Assembly (NCBI GenBank): GCA_900542395.1 | Contig: UQNM01000064.1 | Coordinates: forward strand, 1-11,658 | Origin: an uncultured Eubacteriales bacterium | GTDB lineage: Bacteria > Bacillota > Clostridia > Christensenellales > Aristaeellaceae | Direction: 5' to 3' | DNA length: 11,658 nt | Shown here: positions 6,179 through 11,658 of the stretch, piece after piece | Position numbering within the stretch: position 1 is the stretch's first letter | Layout: each line of letters begins with the position of its first letter | The notes under the pieces: generated by a model | What the model was told of the DNA's origin: nothing | Seen by the model: only the letters and a program-made list of their open reading frames with translations | Databases searched by the model: none | Position numbers and translations under genes: made by a program

Positions 6179-6943
6179 ATGCGTCTGTTCGCCTATCCCG
6201 CCGCGCTTTTCCTCGCGTTCATCCTCTACTGCGCCGCGCCGAAATTCGCCGACGGCCTCGCCCGCGCGCTGCAAAAGCTCTATGCCCTCTTTCAGCGGCT
6301 CGACGCGCGCGCCCCGCGCAAGCTCGCCTTTCCGGCGTTCCTGCTGACGCTGATGCTCGTCCCGTTCCTGCTCGCCCTGCTTCATCCGGCGGTCGAAGCT
6401 GTGCTGATGGCGTTTCCGCTCTTCGGCCTTTCCTGCATCCCGCAAAGCGGCGCGGTCAAGCGCGAGCTGGATTCCGGCGCGTATTCCCGCGATATCCCCG
6501 CGTATGAATCCCTCGTCCGCAAGACCTGCGCCGCGCTCGCCCCGGCCTTCGTCGCGCATGTCTGCGTGCCGCTCGTGCTGATGGCCGTCGGCCTGTCGCT
6601 TCGCCTGTCCGCCGCGCTGGGCTGGGGCTTCCTCGCGCTCTCTGCCGTCAGCAATGAAAACGAGCAGGCGGATCGCCTGCTCGGTCTGCTCGTCCGCCCT
6701 GCGGATGCGCTGTTCAGTTTTCTGCTGCTGCTGTGCAGCGGCGTCGCCGGGCGCAGCCCCTTCCGCATCGGCGGCCGGGACGTCAAATCCCGCCTGATGA
6801 ACATTCTGGGCGTCGCGCAGGACGCGACCGCCACGCATGCCCCCGTCTCCGGCGATATCTCGCAGGGCACGTTCCTCTGCTGCTTCTGCACCGTGTTTTT
6901 CTGCCTCGTGATGACGCTGCTGCTTCTGCCGCTCATCCGCTGA
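6179..6943 (+). CDS. Multipass membrane protein of unknown function
   Basis: I do not recognise this 254-aa protein with confidence. It has hydrophobic segments at about 3-20, 50-70, 74-88, 120-140, 144-156, 176-190 and 232-252. Polar stretches lie between them: RALQKLYALFQRLDARAPRK (29-48), VKRELDSGAYSRDIPAYES (93-111), a short NENEQADR (159-166), and GGRDVKSRLMNILGVAQDA (198-216). The last stretch, following a hydrophobic helix, faintly recalls the C-terminal region of CobD/CbiB (adenosylcobinamide-phosphate synthase), but the usual N-terminal and central motifs are not evident and no cobalamin gene is nearby. It starts 17 bp after tmcAL behind a purine-rich site (AGGCAGG), so co-transcription is likely. 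Its last 11 bp overlap the end of the convergent gene. Confidence 0.75.
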   Translation: MRLFAYPAALFLAFILYCAAPKFADGLARALQKLYALFQRLDARAPRKLAFPAFLLTLMLVPFLLALLHPAVEAVLMAFPLFGLSCIPQSGAVKRELDSGAYSRDIPAYESLVRKTCAALAPAFVAHVCVPLVLMAVGLSLRLSAALGWGFLALSAVSNENEQADRLLGLLVRPADALFSFLLLLCSGVAGRSPFRIGGRDVKSRLMNILGVAQDATATHAPVSGDISQGTFLCCFCTVFFCLVMTLLLLPLIR

Positions 6944-8477
6944 TCTTTTTCAGCTTCTCCGCCAGCGTGCACAGCCCCGCCGCCGCCAGCGGCAGCATGT
7001 ACACCATATAGGGGTATGCGTACTGCGCCTTCGCCTCAAAAATCAGGTGGTACAGCGTCCCGCCGAGGATCGTCACCGGCAGCGCCAGCGCCGCCATGTC
7101 GCCCTTCTTCTTCATCAGCCGCGCGCCGCCCACCGCCGAAAGCGCGTACACGGCCGTCTGCATCGCATCCATGTACCCGTCCATCAGCGTCCGCAAACCG
7201 TCCTTATGGCGGTAGATCGAGCCGATCAGCCCGTTGTATCGCCCGACCTTTTCGCTCAATTCGCCCATCCACAGGCTGTCATAGGCCGGGTCGAGCCACT
7301 GGGTCAGCAGCTTCTCCCGGTAAAACGCCAGCGCCGCCGCCGGGTTTTCCCGCATCCAGCCGAGCCGCGCGCCGATTGCCGCAAGCGCCTGCGCCTTTTC
7401 CTGCTGCGCCGTCACATCCGCCGCAAAAAACTGCTCGATGTATTTGTTGTACCAGCCCGCTGCGATGGGGGATTCCTGCATCCCCATTGCCAGCCGCGCC
7501 AGCATGCTGACATTGGCGCGGAAATCGACCCCGCCCTGTTTCCCATACCATGCCGCGACGGCCGCGAACGCCCCTTTCCCAATCGCGAAGGACAGCGCCG
7601 CAAGCAGCACGATTTTCACGTCCCGGTTCGCCCATCCGTGCAGCAGCGCGCAGATGAGCAGCGCCAGCAGCACGATTTCCGCGTTGGGCTTGGCGACCGT
7701 CGCCAGCCCCGCCAGTATCGCATACGCAAGCCCGAACCCGACGCGCCCCGTGCGCGCATAGCGCGCAAAGCAGAGCATCGCGCCCGCGCCCAGCAGGATC
7801 ATCAGGTTGATGTTGTAGACAAACTGCGCAAGCAGCAGCGTCGGCAGACTCGCGATGTACAGCAGCAGCGTGGCCGAGGCCGCGCGCCGGTCAAGCAGCT
7901 CCTGCGCCAGCGCCGCCAGCACGCCCGCCCCCGCGATCCCCAGCGCCGCGTTGACGCACTGCGCCAGAAAATCAAGCTGCCCCATCGTCGCGCCCGAAAA
8001 AAGCCTCGCCAGCATGTGCAGCGGCAAGGCGATTCCGAGCTGATAGGTATACACCTGCAAATAGTCGCCGCTCAGCGCGTCGTAATGGTTCCGCGCGAAC
8101 TGATGCGCGTCCGCCAGCACCATCTGCGCGTCCGCCCGCTGCCGCATGCCGATGGCCCAAATCCACAAAAGCGCCGCCGCCAGCCACAGCGCGCAAAGCC
8201 CCGCGCCCAGCCGAACGCCGCCCAGCCGTTCCAGCAGCCCGTGCACGCCCAGCAGCGCCGCCAGCGCGGCGAGCGACAGCAGCAGGCTCCTCAGAAGCGG
8301 CTCGCGCACCAGCGTCACCGTTTGCAGCATGATGTTGTCGCCGACCTCGTTTCGCGCCGTCAGCGCCACCGCGCAGAGCGCCAGCGCCGCCGTCAGCAGC
8401 ACAAACGCAGCCAGCGCCGCCTGCCGCAGAAAATACGCGGCGCTCTTTCTCAGCGCCTTCTCTCCTTCGTTTTCCAT
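6933..8477 (-). CDS. GT-C/GT39-like polytopic membrane protein, paralogue 1 (last gene of cluster)
   Basis: The product is about 514 aa with roughly ten or more hydrophobic helices, and it is a close paralogue of the gene upstream. After the second long hydrophobic region there is an extracytoplasmic-type loop with DAQMVLADAHQFARNHYDAL and then YTYQLGIALPLHMLARLF (about 143-160). Mid-protein there is a KPNA motif in a membrane loop and a MGMQES...AAGWYNKYIEQFF segment. The C-terminus has GGTLYHLIFEAKAQYAYPY (472-490). This layout resembles GT-C glycosyltransferases that use lipid-linked sugars, but no catalytic residue can be assigned. The start is uncertain: the ATG at 8477 overlaps the upstream gene by 28 nt and lacks a well-spaced Shine-Dalgarno; an upstream TTG at 8507 and a downstream CTG near the conserved RKSAAYFLRQAAL are alternatives. 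Confidence 0.65.
   Translation of the reverse strand: MENEGEKALRKSAAYFLRQAALAAFVLLTAALALCAVALTARNEVGDNIMLQTVTLVREPLLRSLLLSLAALAALLGVHGLLERLGGVRLGAGLCALWLAAALLWIWAIGMRQRADAQMVLADAHQFARNHYDALSGDYLQVYTYQLGIALPLHMLARLFSGATMGQLDFLAQCVNAALGIAGAGVLAALAQELLDRRAASATLLLYIASLPTLLLAQFVYNINLMILLGAGAMLCFARYARTGRVGFGLAYAILAGLATVAKPNAEIVLLALLICALLHGWANRDVKIVLLAALSFAIGKGAFAAVAAWYGKQGGVDFRANVSMLARLAMGMQESPIAAGWYNKYIEQFFAADVTAQQEKAQALAAIGARLGWMRENPAAALAFYREKLLTQWLDPAYDSLWMGELSEKVGRYNGLIGSIYRHKDGLRTLMDGYMDAMQTAVYALSAVGGARLMKKKGDMAALALPVTILGGTLYHLIFEAKAQYAYPYMVYMLPLAAAGLCTLAEKLKKISG
6982..7143 (-). repeat. Near-identical 162-nt block shared with 8517-8678 (copy A)
   Basis: These 162 nt match 8517-8678 at 158 positions (differences at 7017, 7020, 7086 and 7140), and all four changes look silent. 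The block encodes the C-terminal part from about SAVGGARLMKKKGDMAAL to the last membrane helix. The flanking coding sequence of the two paralogues is far more diverged, so this is a local patch of homogenised sequence. Confidence 0.9.
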
Positions 8478-9991
8478 AGCCCTTTGATTCCCTCTTCCAA
8501 TCGACAAAGCCCGATGGCCGCCAGCGGCAGCATGTACACCATATAGGGGTACGCATACTGCGCCTTCGCCTCAAAAATCAGGTGGTACAGCGTCCCGCCG
8601 AGGATCGTCACCGGCAGCGCGAGCGCCGCCATGTCGCCCTTCTTCTTCATCAGCCGCGCGCCGCCCACCGCCGAGAGCCCGAAAACGACGTTCTGCGCGG
8701 CGTTCATATACGCTGTCATGGCGCGGCGAATCGGCGTGTCGTCGCGATAGATCATGTGTGCCAGCCCGTTCATCGTCCCCGTCTTGTCGCTCACCGCGCC
8801 CATCCACACGCTTTCATACGCCGGGTCAAGCCACATCGTCAGCAGCTTCTCCTTGTAGAATTTCGCCGCGAGCGCCGGGTTCTCCCGCATCCATGTCAGG
8901 CGGGACGCGATATCCGCCGCGGCCTGCGCCTTTTCCTTCTCCAGCGTCATCTCCGGCGGGCAAGACATCTCCGTGTAGCCGTTGTACCAGCCCGCCGCAA
9001 TCATCGAATCCTGCATGCCCATCGCCAGCCGCGCGGTCATGGTGACGTCATAGCGGAATACCACGCCGCTCCGGGCGGCATACCACGATTCGATCAGCGA
9101 CAGCATCCCCCGCCCCAGCAGAATCGACCCGACCGCCAGCAAAACGATCTTCCAATCCCGGTTGAGCAGCGCATGCAGCAGCGCGCAGATAAGCAGCGCA
9201 ATCCCCGCCACCGCCGCGTTCGGCTTGGCGGCCATCGCAAGCCCGATGCAGACCGCGTAGCCCACGCCAAAGCCGATCCGCTTCGTGTGCGCATAGCGGG
9301 CAAAGCAGAACGCGCCGCCCGCGCAGAGCAGGATCATCAGGTTTACGTTGTAGACAAACGTGCAGTACAGCCACGTCGGCAGGCTGAGCAGATACAGCGT
9401 CGCGGCCGCCGTCGCCGCGCGCTTTTCGCCGCAGAGCTCCTGCGCCAGCGCCGCCAGAACCCCCGCGCCCGCCACGCCCAGCGCCGCGTTGACGCACTGC
9501 GCCAGCAGATTCAGGTCTGCCTTGGGGAACAGCCGCGCCAGCATCTCCAGCGGGAAGACGATGCCCAACTGATAGGTGTAGATGTTAAAATAATCCGTCA
9601 CCTCGTAGTGCAGGGCGGAAAAATCATCCTGCGCGAATGAAACGGCGGCTTCCATCACCCTGCGCGCGTCCGTCCACGGCGAAACCCGCACCGCGAAAAT
9701 CCACACCATCGCCGCTGCCAGCCACAGCACGCCGAGCGCCGCGTTCAGCTTCAGCCCGCCGAATCGCTCAATCAGCGCATGCGCCGCCAGATAAGCCGCC
9801 AGCACGACCGCCGAGAGCAGCAAGCCGGAAAAAAAACCGTCCCGCACCAGCTCCACGTGCTGGCTGAATCGGTTGCTCACCGCCTGATTATCCGCGCTCC
9901 AAATCACCGCGCAGAGCGTCATCAGCCCCATTCCGATCACAAACGCGGTCAGCGCGGCCTGCCGCAGAAAGACCGCCGCCTTTCGATTCAT
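8450..9991 (-). CDS. GT-C/GT39-like polytopic membrane protein, paralogue 2 (middle gene of cluster)
   Basis: The product is a 513-aa integral membrane protein. It opens with MNRKAAVFLRQAALTAFV, and the first helix is followed by an extracytoplasmic loop, as in its neighbours. Shared landmarks are DARRVMEAAVSFAQDDFSAL (108-127), YFNIYTYQLGIVFPLEMLARLF (from 134), KPNA (256-259), MGMQDSMIAAGWYNGYTEM (324-342) and GGTLYHLIFEAKAQYAYPY (465-483). The protein fits the GT-C superfamily (polyprenyl-phosphate-sugar-dependent glycosyltransferases) by overall shape, but the substrate and product are unknown. The ATG at 9991 has GAGG at 7-nt spacing, a convincing site. It follows the upstream paralogue by 51 bp with no clear promoter or terminator between, and its 3' end overlaps the downstream paralogue, so the three genes probably form an operon. 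Confidence 0.7.
   Translation of the reverse strand: MNRKAAVFLRQAALTAFVIGMGLMTLCAVIWSADNQAVSNRFSQHVELVRDGFFSGLLLSAVVLAAYLAAHALIERFGGLKLNAALGVLWLAAAMVWIFAVRVSPWTDARRVMEAAVSFAQDDFSALHYEVTDYFNIYTYQLGIVFPLEMLARLFPKADLNLLAQCVNAALGVAGAGVLAALAQELCGEKRAATAAATLYLLSLPTWLYCTFVYNVNLMILLCAGGAFCFARYAHTKRIGFGVGYAVCIGLAMAAKPNAAVAGIALLICALLHALLNRDWKIVLLAVGSILLGRGMLSLIESWYAARSGVVFRYDVTMTARLAMGMQDSMIAAGWYNGYTEMSCPPEMTLEKEKAQAAADIASRLTWMRENPALAAKFYKEKLLTMWLDPAYESVWMGAVSDKTGTMNGLAHMIYRDDTPIRRAMTAYMNAAQNVVFGLSAVGGARLMKKKGDMAALALPVTILGGTLYHLIFEAKAQYAYPYMVYMLPLAAIGLCRLEEGIKGLWKTKERRR
8517..8678 (-). repeat. Near-identical 162-nt block shared with 6982-7143 (copy B)
   Basis: This is the second copy of the homogenised 3' coding block, 1535 bp from the first and in the same orientation. 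Identity breaks down sharply beyond 8678, where the paralogues encode different residues, and weakens before 8517 near the stop codons. Direct repeats of this size and identity are substrates for recombination that would delete or fuse the two genes. Confidence 0.9.
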
Positions 9992-10042
9992 GGCTCATCC
10001 TCTTTTCTCTTGTACAATAATGCGGCAAAACGTCGGATTCGC

Positions 10043-11551
10043 TCATTTACCGCCTTGTATTTTCCGAATCTGTTCCTCCAGCGCGCACAGCCCCGCCGCC
10101 GCAACCGGAATCAGCAGCACGATATAGGGAAACGCATACTGCGATTTCGCTTCAAAAATCAGGTGATACAGCGCCCCGCCGAAGAAAATCAGCGGCAGCA
10201 GCAGGCAGAGCGTATTTCGCCCGCGATCCCGAAGCATACGGACAATCCCAACCGCCGAGAGCGCGTAAATCGCGCGCTGAAAAGCGCCCAGCAGCGTTTC
10301 CAGCGCCGTGTGCTCCCGCGCAAAGAAGCGCGCCGCCGCCTCGCCGAGCGCGCCCGTGTGTTCGCTCAACGCGCCGTTCCAAATCATGCCCATCGTCGGC
10401 TCCGTCCACTGGCTGCACAGCTTCTCCCGGAAAAACGCCGCCGTCCGGGCGGGGCTTTGCGCCATCTGCGCAAGCCGAGCCTTCAAATCGGCCAGCGCGA
10501 CGTCGTGCTGCTGCTGCGCGGTCACATCCAGCGGGAAAAACCGCTCGGTGTAGCGGTTGAACCACCCCGCCGCACCGCCGCCCTCCTGCAAGCCCATCGT
10601 CAGCCGCGCCAGCGCGCCGACGCCGCCGTTCAGCGTCACGCCGCTCCGCCGCTCATATTGCCCGATCACGGCGCGCATCAGCAGCAGCGAAAGCGCAATC
10701 GCCAGCGCCGCATAGGCCAGCGGCTCGAGCTTCCCGCTCTCTATCGCGTCCAGCACGGCGCAGATCGTCACCGCAATCAGCGCGACCGCCGCGTTGATCT
10801 TCATCGCATAGGCCGCCGCCATCAGGCAGGCATAGGCCGCGCCCAGCGCGCGCCGCCGCGTTTTGACGTATTTCGCATAGCACAGCAGCGCCAGCGAAAC
10901 GAAAAACAGCATCGGCAGCGTGCCGTAAACCTGCTGGCAGAACAGCAGCGCAGGCCAGACCAGCAGCCCGACCGCCTCGCAGGCGCGCGCCGTCCGCTCC
11001 CCATCGAACATCGTCTGCCCCAGCGCCGCCATGGCCGCCGCCGTTCCCAGCGCCATGGCGACGTTGGCCAACTGCATCGTCAAATTCAAATTCAATCCGG
11101 GAAACAGGCGCAGCAGCGTTTCCATCGGCAGGCAGACGCCCAGTTGATAGGGATATGCGTTCAGATAATCTGCGCGCATCATCTTGTAATTGCCGCGCGC
11201 GAACAGCTCCGCCGCCTCCTGCACGATGGCCGCGTCGTAAATCTGCTTCGTGCCGAAACCGACTGCCAGCATGACCGCCAGCGCGCCCCAAAGCGCCGCC
11301 AGCGCCCAGCATAGGCGCGCGGATCGTTTCAGCAGCGCAAGCAGCGCCAGCGCTGCGAGCACGCCGCCCAGCAGCAGCGCCAGCCCCCACGCCGGCGAAA
11401 TCGGCATGAATGCGACCGCCTCCGTCTTGCCGCCCCATGTGCCCAGATGCACCCGCTCGGTCAGCCCCATTCCTGTCAGCGCCAGCAGCAGCGCCAAGGC
11501 CAGCGTCAGCGCCGCCGCCTCGCAAAACCGATTGATCCGTCTTTTCTCCAC
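10043..11551 (-). CDS. GT-C/GT39-like polytopic membrane protein, paralogue 3 (first gene of cluster in window)
   Basis: The product is 502 aa and the most diverged of the three paralogues. It keeps the same landmarks: DAAIVQEAAELFARGNYKMM (106-125), YLNAYPYQLGVCLPMETLLRLF (from 129), KINA at 251-254 in place of KPNA, MGLQEGGGAAGWFNRYTERFF (319-339) and GGALYHLIFEAKSQYAFPY (458-476). Many hydrophobic helices fill the intervals. The chosen start is GTG at 11551 behind GAGG with suitable spacing, just before the first helix. The frame stays open to the window edge, adding at least 35 residues, but that stretch has AT-rich third positions and overlaps the 66-bp repeat, so it is probably not coding. 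GT-C membership is inferred from shape and motif style, not from a recognised catalytic residue. Confidence 0.68.
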   Translation of the reverse strand: MEKRRINRFCEAAALTLALALLLALTGMGLTERVHLGTWGGKTEAVAFMPISPAWGLALLLGGVLAALALLALLKRSARLCWALAALWGALAVMLAVGFGTKQIYDAAIVQEAAELFARGNYKMMRADYLNAYPYQLGVCLPMETLLRLFPGLNLNLTMQLANVAMALGTAAAMAALGQTMFDGERTARACEAVGLLVWPALLFCQQVYGTLPMLFFVSLALLCYAKYVKTRRRALGAAYACLMAAAYAMKINAAVALIAVTICAVLDAIESGKLEPLAYAALAIALSLLLMRAVIGQYERRSGVTLNGGVGALARLTMGLQEGGGAAGWFNRYTERFFPLDVTAQQQHDVALADLKARLAQMAQSPARTAAFFREKLCSQWTEPTMGMIWNGALSEHTGALGEAAARFFAREHTALETLLGAFQRAIYALSAVGIVRMLRDRGRNTLCLLLPLIFFGGALYHLIFEAKSQYAFPYIVLLIPVAAAGLCALEEQIRKIQGGK

Positions 11552-11592
11552 CGAATTTTCCTCTTTACCTAAGGCTGTCCGCGCATCGCGCG

Positions 11593-11658
11593 TCAGCTTG
11601 TTGACATAAGCAAACTTGGCTTGAATAGCAAAATCAAGAAATTCAGCGATTCTTTCAT
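11593..11658. repeat. 66-bp dispersed repeat, right copy (window edge)
   Basis: This is the reverse complement of 298-363 with four mismatches. It lies upstream of the first membrane paralogue's GTG start, just beyond a small CGCG-rich palindrome (about 11581-11592). It extends to the last base of the window, so its outer limit is unknown. On the minus strand it contains a 21-codon frame starting ATG at 11658, but the left copy has ATA there, so a conserved peptide is not supported. Confidence 0.8.

Noticed and set aside
6934..6960. Bidirectional terminator at the convergent junction (GCTGA/TCAGC)
   Set aside because: The stem is only 5 bp and no T-tract follows on either strand.
9992..10042. 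Separate promoter for paralogue 2 (CATTAT near 10020)
   Set aside because: Only four of six -10 bases match and no suitable -35 lies 16-18 bp upstream; the gap is just 51 bp.
7047..11314. Three ~350-510-codon plus-strand open frames opposite the membrane paralogues
   Set aside because: Products are Arg/Gln/His-rich with no domains. They arise because GC-rich codons on the minus strand rarely give stops in one antisense frame; the membrane-protein reading has helices, motifs and paralogue conservation.
11593..11658. A conserved 21-residue peptide starting at ATG 11658 in the repeat
   Set aside because: The left copy lacks the start codon (ATA), substitutions change residues, and no ribosome binding site can be seen at the window edge.
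298..11658. A composite transposon bounded by the 66-bp inverted repeats
   Set aside because: The interior is core housekeeping genes, with no transposase or integrase in the window, and the repeats lack visible target-site duplications; a dispersed repeat is simpler.
1..11658. CRISPR arrays, tRNA genes, riboswitches, toxin-antitoxin or phage defence genes
   Set aside because: Both strands were read for these; no regularly spaced repeats, cloverleaf structures or recognisable effector proteins were found.

Overview
The window looks like chromosomal DNA from a GC-rich member of the Clostridia (Firmicutes/Bacillota), probably an uncultured gut-type anaerobe. The evidence is the housekeeping block tmcAL (ylbM), pta, ackA, yceD (ylbN), rpmF, which is a Firmicutes arrangement, together with consensus sigma-A promoters, strong AGGAGG ribosome binding sites and coding regions with mostly G or C at third positions. 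The genus cannot be named from the sequence alone.

Layout. Bases 1-393 hold no protein gene. On the minus strand they carry a textbook rRNA-type promoter (TTGACA, 17 bp, TATAAT) backed by phased A-tracts and followed by a leader with a boxA-like motif, firing out of the left edge. Behind it lie several hairpins, a strong terminator and one copy of a 66-bp repeat. Next come, all on the minus strand, an MFS transporter (394-1572), rpmF (1682-1879), yceD (1883-2407), ackA (2496-3692) and pta (3787-4785). Two genes are on the plus strand: tmcAL (4980-6161) and a multipass membrane protein of unknown function (6179-6943). Their convergent neighbour starts a run of three tandem minus-strand paralogues (6933-8477, 8450-9991, 10043-11551). 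These encode large polytopic membrane proteins that resemble GT-C/GT39-type glycosyltransferases. A second, inverted copy of the 66-bp repeat closes the window.

How the genes fit together. Pta and AckA form the acetyl-CoA to acetyl-phosphate to acetate (plus ATP) pathway. TmcAL, divergently transcribed from pta, uses acetate and ATP to acetylate the wobble cytidine of elongator tRNA-Met, so an acetate producer and an acetate consumer share one intergenic control region. YceD and L32 are translationally linked and have their own perfect promoter. The three membrane paralogues probably form one operon read 10043-11551 first; their substrate is unknown. The two downstream members share an almost identical 162-nt 3' block, which suggests recent gene conversion or duplication.

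Both window edges fall in sequence expected to be multicopy (rRNA leader on the left, dispersed repeat on the right). This would fit a whole metagenomic contig bounded by repeats. I see no CRISPR array, tRNA, transposase, phage gene or defence system. The least explained elements are the three-paralogue cluster, the 254-aa membrane protein and the 66-bp inverted repeat.
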